A stretch of 64,000 nt of DNA from Paenisporosarcina sp. FSL H8-0542 (GTDB taxonomy: Bacteria > Bacillota > Bacilli > Bacillales_A > Planococcaceae): assembly GCF_038632915.1 (NCBI RefSeq), contig NZ_CP152050.1:2945001-3009000 (forward strand), read 5' to 3'. Under the pieces are notes generated by a model. The model ran no database searches. It saw only the letters and a list, made by a program, of their open reading frames with translations, and was not told the DNA's origin. Within the stretch, counting starts at the first letter, position 1, and every line of letters begins with the position of its first letter. Below are positions 36,103 to 45,269 of this stretch, piece after piece. Both the position numbers and the translations under genes were made by a program.

Positions 36103-37407
36103 CTATGCTTGTCCGTAAAGCAACTCTAAAATTTTCTTCTTCACGGCTTTTTTCTTTGTATCTTCTGTCAGTAAATCTTCGGGGAAATACAATTTATGAT
36201 CCGTTCTTCGTTTGCCTGAAATGGCTTCAACGATTTCAGAAGACCTCGATAGCTCACGTAGTTCGTTGTTTGGCATCAATAAATGAATCGGCACACGTTC
36301 GCCCTCCTCACCTGGTCGATAAAAATCATATGGCAAGTCTGATGACGAATCGAATACCAAATAGTAAGCAGGGCTGATGCCCGCTTTATTAAACAATTTC
36401 TCGAGTTCAGCCAGTTTCCTGTAATCCTTTGCCGGGTCAAATTCAATGTATTGGAATAAACGACGATTCACAAAGCGGTCGCATAGATCAGCGAGAATGT
36501 CATCTTCTTCGTGCACCCATTCCTGGAAGTACGTCATAACAATGCCTTCGTCGAGTGCAATGTAATCAGTCAATGAAAATGTTTGATCAAAGAACGTCTT
36601 GAAATGACGCGGTTCATACGCAAAAGTGTAACCACTCTCACTCAGTTCTTTGGCACGGTGAAGTGCTTTCGTTAGAATTACTTCCGCACTGCGGGACACC
36701 GGATGGAAATACACTTGCCAGTACATTTGGTAGCGACTCATGATGTAATCTTCTACCGCATGCATGCCGCTTTGTTTAATGACGACTTGATCTTCGCGCG
36801 GGCGCATGACACGTAAAATACGCTCCATATCAAAATGCCCGTAACTTACGCCTGTAAAATACGCATCACGTTGTAAATAATCCATGCGATCTGCATCGAT
36901 CTGGCTTGAAATTAAACTTACCGCTTGTTTATTGCCGTATGTTTTGGCAATGACATCGGACACATGTTGGGGAAATTCCGGAGCCACACGTTTTAGTATT
37001 TCATTTACTTCAGTGTCTCCAAGTAGAATAGCCTGCGTGAATTTCTCATGGTCCAGATCAAACACATGTTCAAACGCATGTGAAAATGGACCATGACCGA
37101 GATCATGAAGAAGTGCTGCACAAAGAACCACCAGTCTCTCAGATTCATCCCATTCAGGTCGGCCTGTAAATATATCGTCAATGATGCGTCTTACAACCTC
37201 GTAAACGCCCAGTGAGTGGTTGAAGCGGCTATGTTCAGCCCCGTGGAAAACGAGATACGTTGTGCCGAGTTGTTTGATACGTCGCAATCTCTGAAATTCT
37301 CTCGCGCCAATCAAATCCCAAATCACTTGATCGCGGACATGTATGTAGCGGTGTACCGGGTCTTTAAATACTTTTTCTTCAGCCAACTTTTGCGTTGCAT
37401 AACTCAC
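36103..37407 (-). CDS. ywfO: HD-domain phosphohydrolase YwfO
   Basis: Metal-dependent HD hydrolase resembling dGTP triphosphohydrolases. Motifs: EEKVFKDPVHRYIHV, RIKQLGTTYLVFHGAEHSRFNHSLG, and ALLHDLGHGPFSHAFEHVF with the HD pair, then DADRMDYLQRDAY. Enterococcal homologues hydrolyse several dNTPs. GTG at 37405-37407 is chosen, behind AGAGGTGTCC; ATG six codons upstream would have no ribosome site. 434 residues. Confidence 0.92.
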   Translation of the reverse strand: MSYATQKLAEEKVFKDPVHRYIHVRDQVIWDLIGAREFQRLRRIKQLGTTYLVFHGAEHSRFNHSLGVYEVVRRIIDDIFTGRPEWDESERLVVLCAALLHDLGHGPFSHAFEHVFDLDHEKFTQAILLGDTEVNEILKRVAPEFPQHVSDVIAKTYGNKQAVSLISSQIDADRMDYLQRDAYFTGVSYGHFDMERILRVMRPREDQVVIKQSGMHAVEDYIMSRYQMYWQVYFHPVSRSAEVILTKALHRAKELSESGYTFAYEPRHFKTFFDQTFSLTDYIALDEGIVMTYFQEWVHEEDDILADLCDRFVNRRLFQYIEFDPAKDYRKLAELEKLFNKAGISPAYYLVFDSSSDLPYDFYRPGEEGERVPIHLLMPNNELRELSRSSEIVEAISGKRRTDHKLYFPEDLLTEDTKKKAVKKKILELLYGQA

Positions 37408-37428
37408 ATGGACACCTCTTCTCATTAG

Positions 37429-37540
37429 AAAAGCGAAAAGCGCAACTCTAGCTCGACGCCGGCGCTGGAAGAATGAAAGGCGAATTTTTCGCCTTTCCGC
37501 CCCCTATAGGGGCCAGCGAGCTGGCGCATATAGCTAGACA
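37429..37540. repeat. Hairpin-repeat unit, reverse orientation
   Basis: Read on the minus strand it starts GTCTAGCTATATGCGCC and ends AGAGTTGCGCTTTTCGC. Second stem AGCTCG/CGAGCT, inner hairpins CCCCTATAGGGG and AAAGGCGAA-AAA-TTCGCCTTT. Only copy inverted relative to the others; it lies upstream of ywfO. Confidence 0.85.
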
Positions 37541-37665
37541 AAATGACACTTTTATATTAATTTCTTCTCTTATATTTACCTTTTATTATAAAGAAAAAGC
37601 CTCCTTCAGGGAAGGCGGCGAAAGTATGAATAGCTATTTTTAAACTTTTAATCGAAGTAGCGAGA

Positions 37666-37890
37666 TTATGCCTTTAGCTTGGCGCGTACCTTATCCATTA
37701 ATTCGTCTTCAGAAAGCGCTGCTACAGGTCGGTTGTTTACAAACGCGAATGTTTTTTTACGTCCTGGACCGCAGTAAGACTGACACGCAATATCAATCGA
37801 TGCGTTAGGATCGATTTCTTTTAACTTAGGAATTAATGTTTTTAAATTTACGGCCTGACAATCATCGCAAACTCTGAATTCGTTTGCCAT
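37666..37890 (-). CDS. DUF1450 family small protein
   Basis: 74 residues, start [15 protein letters not shown] at ATG 37888-37890 with AAAGGG upstream. Cysteines at CDDC and in [18 protein letters not shown] resemble YuzB-type DUF1450 (thioredoxin-like) proteins. Function unknown; single gene. Confidence 0.82.
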   Translation of the reverse strand: MANEFRVCDDCQAVNLKTLIPKLKEIDPNASIDIACQSYCGPGRKKTFAFVNNRPVAALSEDELMDKVRAKLKA

Positions 37891-38055
37891 TTGCCAACAA
37901 CCCTTTCTTTTTGAGAGTAGAAGTCTACAGGTCATTGTATCTTATTTTTCCATACTGATTCAAGTGAATCTAAATGTTGAATGAATAAAACCTGCGAATC
38001 TTGTACAAGCTTGAAGTAGAACAGCAAAACTATTAACAATTCAGGAGGGACATTT

Positions 38056-38688
38056 ATGGTAAAAATTAGACAAGATGCTTGGTTAGATGAAAATGATGAA
38101 TTATTGGCAGAAACCGTGCTGCGACACGTTCGCGAAGGAAGTACGCAATTAAATGCATTTGAAGAAGCAGGAGATGCCTTGAATCGAACAGCAGCGGCTT
38201 GTGGATTTCGTTGGAATGCAGTTGTAAGAAGAGAATACGAGAAAGACTTGCGTGAAGCAAAAAAAGATCGCAAGCAAAAAATGCGTGTGCTTGGGAAAGA
38301 ATACCGTCGCAGAGGGCAATCTCTGTTTCTCGTAGGCAGCGAAGAACAACCACAGGAACGCGTCCAAATTCCGTTATCGGCACTATCACTTGACGTGGTC
38401 ATCGCCTACTTGTTACGTCTGCAACAAAATGGCACTGGCGAAGGCGAATCTCATCGCTGGCGCGCACTACTATCTCATTCTCAAGAAAAAATCAAACAAT
38501 TAGAACGTGATATCGCGAGATTGGAAAATGAGAACTCGACGATACGCGAAGATTACGAACAGTTTGTTCACATCATGAACCGAGCTCGCCGTTTAGTGAC
38601 TTTGAATGATGATGCTGAAAACATCTCACCTGTATTCCAAATGGAACGCAATGGTAATCTAGTAGCGAAAGAACCACCAATCAACTGA
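38056..38688 (+). CDS. rsfA: RsfA family prespore-specific regulator
   Basis: RsfA fine-tunes the sigma-F regulon in the forespore of B. subtilis. 210 residues: an N-terminal Myb/SANT-like DNA-binding domain ([40 protein letters not shown]) and a C-terminal coiled coil (about 140-180, [19 protein letters not shown]). ATG follows CAGGAGGGACATTT. Adjacent lipL and pta match the B. subtilis order. Confidence 0.9.
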   Translation: MVKIRQDAWLDENDELLAETVLRHVREGSTQLNAFEEAGDALNRTAAACGFRWNAVVRREYEKDLREAKKDRKQKMRVLGKEYRRRGQSLFLVGSEEQPQERVQIPLSALSLDVVIAYLLRLQQNGTGEGESHRWRALLSHSQEKIKQLERDIARLENENSTIREDYEQFVHIMNRARRLVTLNDDAENISPVFQMERNGNLVAKEPPIN

Positions 38689-38697
38689 TTGGTGGTT
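38672..38697 (+). terminator. Terminator of rsfA
   Basis: AACCACCAATCA-AC-TGATTGGTGGTT then TTCTGTTTT; includes the stop codon. The 130 bases that follow, up to lipL, contain TCTATC/TCTATT words at 38714, 38725, 38746 and 38757 with 11- and 21-base steps, a possible faint relative of the 21-bp arrays. Confidence 0.85.
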
Positions 38698-38828
38698 TTC
38701 TGTTTTGTAGTGTTCTATCGAGTGTCTATTCACGGTTTTGTTGACTCTATCGTTTACTATTTCCAGTCAGTACATCAAAAAAACTACTACAGCGAATAGT
38801 CATGGACGTTCATATATATCTAGTAGGC

Positions 38829-39677
38829 TTATGCCTCTATTTTAGCCAACATTTTTTGATTGCGTTCAACAACTCGGGTTAAGTAGTACATATATAAATC
38901 CGTTTCGTCTGGCTGCAGTGATTGCATGTGAACATTTCGCATCAAATGGTTCATTAATCGTTGCGCATGTATGACTGTATCTTGAACGGTGACAGTTTCT
39001 CCGATGATTTCGCTGACCGAAGCCATAACTTCTGGCACAATCATCGGATAAACAAATTTAGTTTGTTCACCTTTCAATCCCGCTTCGTAAAAGTCACGAA
39101 TCAAAGCTGCCCGCTCTGCTCCGCTCCCTTCAATACATAAATAAATTTGAACCGCTATGCCATGACGTAATCGTCTTTGTGAAATGCCAGCGAATTTCTT
39201 GCCCCCCACACTCAAATCATAAGAACCTGGACAGTATGAACCTACAATTTCATATGCCTCTATCGAATCAGCTATTTGCGGAAACAGATGTCGAACGAAT
39301 TCGAGCATGATATCATATCCCGCATTGATATCTATTGCATTATTCTTTTCAGAAACAACGATCGAGATATTCAGAACCCCACTGTCTAACACAACGGCAA
39401 GTCCACCCGAGTTTCGGACGATGGATTGAAAACCATGTTCCTGCAATACATCACGCCCATCTCCTATATGAGGTAAGCGGTGATCCTGTATCCCGAGAAC
39501 TACTGTATTTTCGTGTACCCACGTTCGGATGGTCGGAAGGGATTCGCCTTTTCCAACTCGTTCACACAACATATCGTCCGCTGCAAACGATTCAAGAGCG
39601 GATTTCGATCTACCGCTCATGGACTGATCCCAAAATCGCCATTCTTTATTTACAAATAAGTCATTAAACCCAGACAT
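38829..39677 (-). CDS. lipL: Octanoyl-[GcvH]:protein N-octanoyltransferase
   Basis: Amidotransferase moving octanoyl from GcvH to E2 subunits in Bacillus-type lipoate synthesis. BPL_LplA_LipB fold: RNSGGLAVVLDSGVLNISIV, and the catalytic Cys in VGSYCPGSYDLSVGGKKFAGISQRR; 282 residues. Two bases after pta, so co-transcribed; acetate metabolism and lipoylation are grouped as in B. subtilis. Confidence 0.93.
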   Translation of the reverse strand: MSGFNDLFVNKEWRFWDQSMSGRSKSALESFAADDMLCERVGKGESLPTIRTWVHENTVVLGIQDHRLPHIGDGRDVLQEHGFQSIVRNSGGLAVVLDSGVLNISIVVSEKNNAIDINAGYDIMLEFVRHLFPQIADSIEAYEIVGSYCPGSYDLSVGGKKFAGISQRRLRHGIAVQIYLCIEGSGAERAALIRDFYEAGLKGEQTKFVYPMIVPEVMASVSEIIGETVTVQDTVIHAQRLMNHLMRNVHMQSLQPDETDLYMYYLTRVVERNQKMLAKIEA

Positions 39678-39679
39678 CT

Positions 39680-40663
39680 TTATTCCCCTGCCATAACGCT
39701 TTGAGCTGCGGTCATTAATACTAATTTATATACATCATCAGACGAACAGCCACGAGACAAGTCATTCACGGGCATATTCAATCCTTGTAATATCGGACCT
39801 ATCGCTTCAAATCCGCCAAGTCTTTCCGTTAGTTTGTAGCCAATATTCCCTGCTTCAAGTGAAGGGAAAACAAAAACATTCGCATCGCCTTGAATACTCG
39901 AACCGGGTGCTTTCTTCTTCGCAACAGCAGGTACAAATGCTGCGTCAAATTGAAATTCTCCATCAATAATGACTGAAGGTGCTTTTTCTTGCGCGAGCTT
40001 CGTGGCTTCGACTACTTTTTGGGTTTCTGGTGAAACGGCAGACCCTTTTGTCGAGAAGGACAGCATCGCTACTTTCGGCTCGATTCCGAACGCTTTCGCC
40101 GTTTTGGCACTTTCCACAGCGATTTCAGCTAAGTCTTCACTTGTCGGTGCAATCGTAATGGCACAGTCCGCAAATATATAACGCTCGTCCCCACGCACCA
40201 TAATAAATGCCCCACTTGTTTTGGACACGCCCGGTTTTGTTTTGATAATTTGCAATGCAGGGCGTACTGTTTCAGCTGTCGTATGCGCTGCACCACTTAC
40301 CAAGCCATGGGCATAACCTGTGTAAACAAGCATTGTGCCAAATGAATTGACGTCTTTCAGTTGAATGCGCGCTTGTTCTGGCGAAGATTTACCATTACGG
40401 CGTTCCACGAATTTCTCAATGAGTTCATCAAGCTTTTCGAAATAAACAGGATCGATTACTTCGATTCCCGTCAAATCAATCCCAGCTTGCGTCGCTGCTA
40501 CTTTCACCAAATCATGTGAACCCACTAAAATAGGCGTCACAATTCCTTCGTTATGCAATTTAATTGCGGCTTGAAGTATACGCTCGTCCGTTCCTTCAGG
40601 CAAAACAATTCTTATCTGCTTATCGGTAATGTTTTTTTTGATTTCATCAAATAAGTTCGTCAC
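39680..40663 (-). CDS. pta: Phosphate acetyltransferase
   Basis: Interconverts acetyl-CoA and acetyl phosphate (overflow metabolism with acetate kinase). 327 residues with RIVLPEGTDERIL at the N-terminus, GAAHTTAETVRPALQII, and VFPSLEAGNIGYKLTERLGG near the end, all typical of the short single-domain Pta. Confidence 0.97.
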   Translation of the reverse strand: MTNLFDEIKKNITDKQIRIVLPEGTDERILQAAIKLHNEGIVTPILVGSHDLVKVAATQAGIDLTGIEVIDPVYFEKLDELIEKFVERRNGKSSPEQARIQLKDVNSFGTMLVYTGYAHGLVSGAAHTTAETVRPALQIIKTKPGVSKTSGAFIMVRGDERYIFADCAITIAPTSEDLAEIAVESAKTAKAFGIEPKVAMLSFSTKGSAVSPETQKVVEATKLAQEKAPSVIIDGEFQFDAAFVPAVAKKKAPGSSIQGDANVFVFPSLEAGNIGYKLTERLGGFEAIGPILQGLNMPVNDLSRGCSSDDVYKLVLMTAAQSVMAGE

Positions 40664-40732
40664 ACGGCATCCGTCCTTTCGGTATGTTAAGGCTGTTTTT
40701 TAGTTAAGTTAATTGTGTTTCTTCGCTTATGT

Positions 40733-41066
40733 TGGTGTCTAGCTGCGCAGGGTAGGCATCACCTAAGCTTAGGCCCACAGGATGTGGGTCATGAAGGCGT
40801 TCCGACACGATGTCGGGATTTTAGCCTTCCTTCCATTTCTCATGCGAATGCAGGCATTCGAATCGGTTGCTCCTGCGGTTACTCGTCGCAAAGAAAATCT
40901 TCTTTCCAGCGCCGGTGTAGGTCTTTCACACCCTGCTCCGCTTTTCTTGTTGTCTAGCTACAAGCGCCAGCCTGCACCTAAGCTTCAGTCTCTCTTGCGA
41001 AAGCGGGCTTTCGCATCGAGCCTTCCAGCGCCGGAGTCAGGCTAGATTGGCGCTTTCCGCTTTTCC
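40733..41066. repeat. Two adjacent hairpin-repeat units (long and short type)
   Basis: The first unit (about 40733-40945) has outer stem GCAGGGT/ACCCTGC and internal hairpins CCCACA-GGA-TGTGGG (40774-40788), CCGACA-CGA-TGTCGG and CGAATGC-AG-GCATTCG, plus the TTGCTCCTGCGGTTACTCGT word shared with 12.0 kb. The second (about 40946-41066) is of the 117-bp type: AAGCGCC/GGCGCTT, AGCCTG/CAGGCT and GCGAAAGC-GG-GCTTTCGC. They fill the divergent pta/hemQ region. Confidence 0.88.
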
Positions 41067-41187
41067 CTTCATAATAACACGAATTTGTCATATCTCATCA
41101 TGTGTGAATGGTGAGAATATAGGTTTCTTAAAGGCTTTATGCTAAACTTAACTTGAATATTTAATTAGATGAAGGAGTGTCCCATAC

Positions 41188-41937
41188 ATGAATGAAGCAG
41201 CGCAAACTTTAGATGGTTGGTACGCATTACATGATTTTCGCACGATGGATTGGACATCTTGGAAACAATTATCAGCTGAGGATCGTACAGCAGCTGTTAA
41301 TGAGTTTTTAGGATTTTTAGAAGAATTAAATGTTGCACATGAAGCGAAAACTGGCAGCCATGCTTTCTACACAGTTATTGGTCAAAAAGCAGATTTCATG
41401 CTGATGACATTACGCGAAACGATGGATGAGCTTCAACAAATTGAAGCGAAATTCAACAAATTAACAATTGCTGAATACACTGTTCCTTCGTATTCTTACG
41501 TTTCTGTTGTTGAGCTTTCAAACTACTTGGCAGGCGAATCCAGTGAAGATCCTTATCAAAATCCGCATGTTCGTAGTCGCCTATATCCAGAGCTTCCACG
41601 TTCTCAATATGTTTGTTTCTACCCAATGGACAAGCGTCGTGAAGGCAATGACAACTGGTATATGCTATCGATGGAAGACCGTAAATCGATGATGCGCAGC
41701 CATGGCATGATTGGCCGTGGATACGCTGGAAAAGTGAAACAAATCATCAGTGGTTCTATCGGATTTGACGACTTTGAATGGGGTGTTACGTTGTTCTCGG
41801 ATGACGTCCTTCAATTCAAAAAATTAATTTACGAAATGCGTTTTGACGAAGTAAGTGCACGTTTTGGTGAGTTTGGCTCATTCTTCGTTGGAACATTGCT
41901 AGATGCAGACAAAACTACTGAATTTTTAACTGTATAA
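41188..41937 (+). CDS. hemQ: Coproheme decarboxylase (chlorite dismutase-like)
   Basis: HemQ makes protoheme from coproheme in Gram-positive bacteria. 249 residues; [31 protein letters not shown] (with the reactive-Tyr region [13 protein letters not shown]) and [21 protein letters not shown] containing the heme-ligating His region are diagnostic. Same position as B. subtilis ywfI next to pta. Confidence 0.96.
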   Translation: MNEAAQTLDGWYALHDFRTMDWTSWKQLSAEDRTAAVNEFLGFLEELNVAHEAKTGSHAFYTVIGQKADFMLMTLRETMDELQQIEAKFNKLTIAEYTVPSYSYVSVVELSNYLAGESSEDPYQNPHVRSRLYPELPRSQYVCFYPMDKRREGNDNWYMLSMEDRKSMMRSHGMIGRGYAGKVKQIISGSIGFDDFEWGVTLFSDDVLQFKKLIYEMRFDEVSARFGEFGSFFVGTLLDADKTTEFLTV

Positions 41938-41944
41938 AACACAG

Positions 41945-41973
41945 GGCTACGCAAAAATGCGTAGCCTTTTTTG
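41945..41973 (+). terminator. Terminator of hemQ
   Basis: GGCTACGC-AAAAAT-GCGTAGCC followed by TTTTTTG. Confidence 0.92.
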
Positions 41974-42022
41974 TTCTAAATTCCCAAGTGCTACGTATAA
42001 TAAGTTGCGAGGAGGTTGTGCT

Positions 42023-42442
42023 GTGGCGGTAATCCAGGCAACTGAAAAAGATATTGAAACTCTTGCCCGTTTAATGCGTGCAGAGGCAGAGGGTGAAGGC
42101 AAGGAAGGGATGCTTATGGTCGGTAACGTCGGTGTGAATCGAGTGCTTGCGACTTGTCTTGATTTCAATGATATTCGCAACGTGCAGCAAATGGTTTTTC
42201 AGAGTCCAGGTGGATTTGAAGCGACGACCAAATCTTATTTCTACCAACGTGCCCGTGAACAAGACAAGGCACTTGCCCGTCGTGTGATTGCTGGTGAACG
42301 TTTCCACCCTGCTACACGTTCTTTATGGTTTTTCGAACCACCGGGGGGATGTCCTCCCACATGGTATAACCAAGCGAACACAGGTCGTTATAAATCTCAT
42401 TGCTTCTTTTCGCCTAGCCCCTCCGATTGCCCAAATCTTTAA
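42023..42442 (+). CDS. cwlJ: Spore cortex-lytic enzyme CwlJ
   Basis: Cortex hydrolase acting during germination, activated by Ca-dipicolinate. The hydrolase_2 domain is clear: DIETLARLMRAEAEGEGKEGMLMVG with the catalytic Glu, ending LWFFEPPGGCPPTWYNQ. GTG start at 42023 after GAGGAGGTTGTGCT; the longer open frame upstream starts inside the hemQ terminator. 139 residues, as for the family. Precedes gerQ, which it needs for spore-coat placement. A sigma-E-like -10 (CGTATAAT near 41995) is possible. Confidence 0.93.
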   Translation: MAVIQATEKDIETLARLMRAEAEGEGKEGMLMVGNVGVNRVLATCLDFNDIRNVQQMVFQSPGGFEATTKSYFYQRAREQDKALARRVIAGERFHPATRSLWFFEPPGGCPPTWYNQANTGRYKSHCFFSPSPSDCPNL

Positions 42443-42460
42443 AATGGAAAGGATGATTTC

Positions 42461-42823
42461 TTGGTACAATATTATTGGAATCCTGCTTATGCTCAACAAA
42501 TGCAACAACCGCAACAACAAATGATGCCTCAACAACAAATGCAACCTTCTACATTACCCGCAGGAGGACGCCCTACTTCTCCACCGGCTGGTGAAGAATC
42601 CTACATCGAAAACATTTTACGTTTAAACAAAGGCAAACTTGCGACTGTCTATTTAACATTCGAAAACAATCGTGAATGGAATGCCAAAGTTGTGAAAGGC
42701 ATCATCGAAGCAGCAGGCCGTGATCATTTAATTGTCAGTGAGCCAGGGACAGGAAAACGTTATTTAATTCCATTGATTTATTTGGATTACGTAACGTTTG
42801 ATGAAGAAATCAATTACTTTTAA
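42461..42823 (+). CDS. gerQ: Spore coat protein GerQ
   Basis: Coat protein needed for CwlJ localisation, cross-linked by transglutaminase. N-terminal YYWNPAYAQQMQQPQQ is Gln/Met/Pro rich, then the conserved SYIENILRLNKGKLATVYLTF and ending YVTFDEEINYF. TTG start, with GGAAAGGATGATTTC upstream. 120 residues here is shorter than B. subtilis GerQ in the low-complexity part. Confidence 0.94.
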   Translation: MVQYYWNPAYAQQMQQPQQQMMPQQQMQPSTLPAGGRPTSPPAGEESYIENILRLNKGKLATVYLTFENNREWNAKVVKGIIEAAGRDHLIVSEPGTGKRYLIPLIYLDYVTFDEEINYF

Positions 42824-42897
42824 TCTTCGGTGAAAGAAAGTGGAACTAGGTCTCTAACTTGGAACTTATTTTTCAAATATTCATTTGCTTATAAAAA

Positions 42898-42929
42898 ATG
42901 CCCTTCCACTTTGTTTTGTGAAAGGGCAT
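42898..42929. terminator. Terminator between gerQ and the lipoprotein gene
   Basis: ATGCCCTT(C)CAC...GTG(A)AAGGGCAT, A-run on the left, TTTT on the right; suits convergent transcription from both sides. The 145 bases after it hold no gene. Confidence 0.65.
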
Positions 42930-43074
42930 TTTGATGTTCACGGATTATGTTTATCAGGCAACCACTTTTCCATTTGTTCTTCGAATTTGATTCTGAATTT
43001 TCCTGGTTCTTCCAATCGTATATGGGGGTTTTAGAAAGATTCGTTTTTTGAACGAATGATGAATCATCCTATCC

Positions 43075-43587
43075 TTAAAGTGGAGTCACTTCATATTCGA
43101 ACGTTTCCAAATCAATCGTTGCCGTATAGGCTTTTTCATTATCAGCGTAATCCGTAAACTCAATGATGAGCAAATCATTCTGAAGTGCTACAAGTTTGTA
43201 ACCGATTGTTGCGTTAATGGCATCTTCAGTTAAGAAATGGGCAATTCCCTTTTCGATTTTCCTACTGAGCTGATCGTCATATAAAGTAACTGACTTGATT
43301 GTCCCCTGACTCGGATAGGACTCCAATACCACCCCTGTATCCTCATATTCAATTAAGCTCCCTGCTTGAATATCAGATGGTTCAATTTTATCTCCTTGTT
43401 TGGTTCTCAATTTCACATTTTCTTTATATTGATAAGTTGTGTGATTTACGAACAGACCTTTATCGGTAGCACTTTTTACAATATGTACATGATTTTTCAA
43501 ATCTTCGAATGTTGGTTCCTGAATGCTGTCTTGATTGCATGCACTAAGGAGTACGATTAAAGTGATAAATATAATGATTTTTTTCAA
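43075..43587 (-). CDS. Hypothetical lipoprotein
   Basis: 170 residues. Signal peptide with lipobox LLSACNQ places the lipidated Cys at about residue 17; the mature part is soluble, charged and without known motif (VNHTTYQYKENVKLRTKQGD; DLLIIEFTDYADNEKAYTATIDLETFEYEV). Membrane-anchored on the outer face of the cell membrane. Family not recognised. Confidence 0.75.
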   Translation of the reverse strand: MKKIIIFITLIVLLSACNQDSIQEPTFEDLKNHVHIVKSATDKGLFVNHTTYQYKENVKLRTKQGDKIEPSDIQAGSLIEYEDTGVVLESYPSQGTIKSVTLYDDQLSRKIEKGIAHFLTEDAINATIGYKLVALQNDLLIIEFTDYADNEKAYTATIDLETFEYEVTPL

Positions 43588-43662
43588 AGCTATTCCCCCT
43601 ATCTCTAAAACATTAGACCGTTTCGTCGGAATTTTCGTTACAATATTTATCCAACAAAAAAA

Positions 43663-43683
43663 CGTCCTTCACTTGGAAGGACG
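43663..43683 (-). terminator. Terminator of ywdK
   Basis: CGTCCTTC-loop-GAAGGACG with A-run on its left (T-run on minus), next to the ywdK stop. Confidence 0.85.
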
Positions 43684-43690
43684 CAAAATT

Positions 43691-44071
43691 TCAATTCATA
43701 TGTTTGACTGCAGAGACAATCACGAGTACCCAGGCTGCAAGAAATGCTACGCCTCCTATTGGTGTGATGGCACCCAAAATGCCGATGCCACTTAGACTCA
43801 ATACATAAAGTGAGCCAGAGAAAATCACGATGCCTGCTAACATTAAATAGCCTGCCCAGCTAAGTTGCGACACATTGCCAATGATATTCGAGCTCATCAA
43901 AATCCCAATGACGATTAATCCAATCGCATGATACATCTGGTATTGGACTGCTGTATCCCAAATCGCTAAGTATTTCTCGGATAGTTTTTCTTTCAGTGCA
44001 TGTGCACCAAAAGCTCCAAATGCAACGGCCAAAAATGCATTAACGGCACCTGCGATGATAAAAAATGGCAT
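43691..44071 (-). CDS. ywdK: DUF423 membrane protein YwdK
   Basis: 126 residues, four membrane helices. AFGAFGAHALKEKL at residues ~18-31 and TAVQYQMYHAIGL are the DUF423 signature. Start ATG at 44069-44071 behind AAGGAATAATT. Role unknown. Confidence 0.9.
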   Translation of the reverse strand: MPFFIIAGAVNAFLAVAFGAFGAHALKEKLSEKYLAIWDTAVQYQMYHAIGLIVIGILMSSNIIGNVSQLSWAGYLMLAGIVIFSGSLYVLSLSGIGILGAITPIGGVAFLAAWVLVIVSAVKHMN

Positions 44072-44089
44072 AATTATTCCTTCTTTCAT

Positions 44090-44240
44090 ATGAGTTGTTG
44101 AAACGTCCTCAATTAATAGTTGTCGGATTTCTTCAATGCTTGCGGCTCAGCTGCTCACGTATAAAATATACGTTCCGCTGCCCACTGATTCCGTTGATCT
44201 CCCCGGCTCTTTTTGTACTCTTTATAAAATTCTTATTCAG
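44090..44240. other. Spacer between ywdI and ywdK
   Basis: 150 bases. A palindrome ACGTATA-AAA-TATACGT lies at about 44158-44175 within locally GC-richer sequence. Two minus-strand frames read as protein-like (KRAGEINGISGQRNVYFI... and EFYKEYKKSRGDQRNQW...), but neither has a start codon with ribosome site; possibly a gene remnant. Confidence 0.35.
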
Positions 44241-44528
44241 TTAAAAATCAAATAAAGAATCACCGTTCGCGTCGTCTTCCTTCATACGTTCGCCAGCTGA
44301 AATGGAAGGTACAGATGAAGTAGATTGTACCGTGTGCACTGGTTGAACTGGTTGTGCATATTGAATCGGCATGACTTGTAGTTTGACTTCAGGCTGTTCA
44401 CTTAATGCAACATCACATAAAGCTCGAATCGCGACCAAGGATTCACGGATGCTTTGCTCGTCACCTTTACCTTTTGCCACTGCGACATGTTTCTCGATTT
44501 CGGTGACAACTCGACTTAATGGAATCAC
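44241..44528 (-). CDS. ywdI: YwdI family protein (DUF5327)
   Basis: 95 residues. Helical N-terminus (LSRVVTEIEKHVAVAKGKGDEQSIRESLVAIRALCD) and a low-complexity Val/Gln/Ser linker ending in GDSLFDF, typical of DUF5327. GTG start with AAAGGAG 11 bases upstream. Next to ung as in B. subtilis. Function unknown. Confidence 0.85.
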   Translation of the reverse strand: MIPLSRVVTEIEKHVAVAKGKGDEQSIRESLVAIRALCDVALSEQPEVKLQVMPIQYAQPVQPVHTVQSTSSVPSISAGERMKEDDANGDSLFDF

Positions 44529-44585
44529 GTTCGGTCACTCTCCTTTTACTGATTGTTCTTGTCAGACTACACTTTACCATGAAAT

Positions 44586-45269
44586 CTACTTCAAACAAAA
44601 GTCTATCGGGTCTAATCCCCATTGTGATAGTTGTTCATTTATTTTGGAATAGGGTTTACTACCGAAAAATCCTCTATGGGCACTGAGGGGGCTTGGGTGA
44701 ACGGATTCAATGATTGCATGCTTGGACGTATCAATTAGCTTTCGTTTCAATTGCGCAGGTCTTCCCCATAATACAAATACCACTGGCTCTTCTCTCAAAG
44801 AAAGTTTGCGGATAACTTCATCCGTAAAGAGTTCCCACCCTTGTCCTTTATGTGAATGTGCATCACCTGCTCGCACGGTGAGAACCGTGTTTAACATGAA
44901 AACGCCTTGCCTTGCCCATTTCGTCAACATGCCATCTGGCGGAATCTCGCATCCAAGGTCTTCATGAAGTTCTTTTAACATATTTCGTAAACTCGGAGGA
45001 TGCTTGATCCCTGGTTTGACAGAAAAGCTCATGCCGTGGGCTTGTCCCGGACCATGATAAGGATCTTGCCCGACAATCACCACTTTAACATCGGTAAAAG
45101 AAGTTTCTTTAAAAGCGTTCCACATTTCATCCAATGGTGGATAAACGGTTTCATGTGCATATTGCTCTTTCAAAAACTCCCGTAATTTCAAGTAGTACGG
45201 TTGGTCGAATTCATGTTCAAGTACTTGTTGCCAGTCGTTATCAAATATCTCTTTTTCCAAGATACTCAC
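44586..45269 (-). CDS. ung: Uracil-DNA glycosylase
   Basis: Family 1 UDG removing uracil from DNA. Active-site [13 protein letters not shown] with the catalytic Asp, and the [11 protein letters not shown] loop with the catalytic His. 227 residues. Overlaps the stop of the DUF4230 gene by four bases. Confidence 0.98.
   Translation of the reverse strand: MSILEKEIFDNDWQQVLEHEFDQPYYLKLREFLKEQYAHETVYPPLDEMWNAFKETSFTDVKVVIVGQDPYHGPGQAHGMSFSVKPGIKHPPSLRNMLKELHEDLGCEIPPDGMLTKWARQGVFMLNTVLTVRAGDAHSHKGQGWELFTDEVIRKLSLREEPVVFVLWGRPAQLKRKLIDTSKHAIIESVHPSPLSAHRGFFGSKPYSKINEQLSQWGLDPIDFCLK

Noticed and set aside
38714-38762. TCTATC/TCTATT words with 11- and 21-base steps after rsfA
   Set aside because: Only four short words with mixed spacing; too weak to call another 21-bp array.
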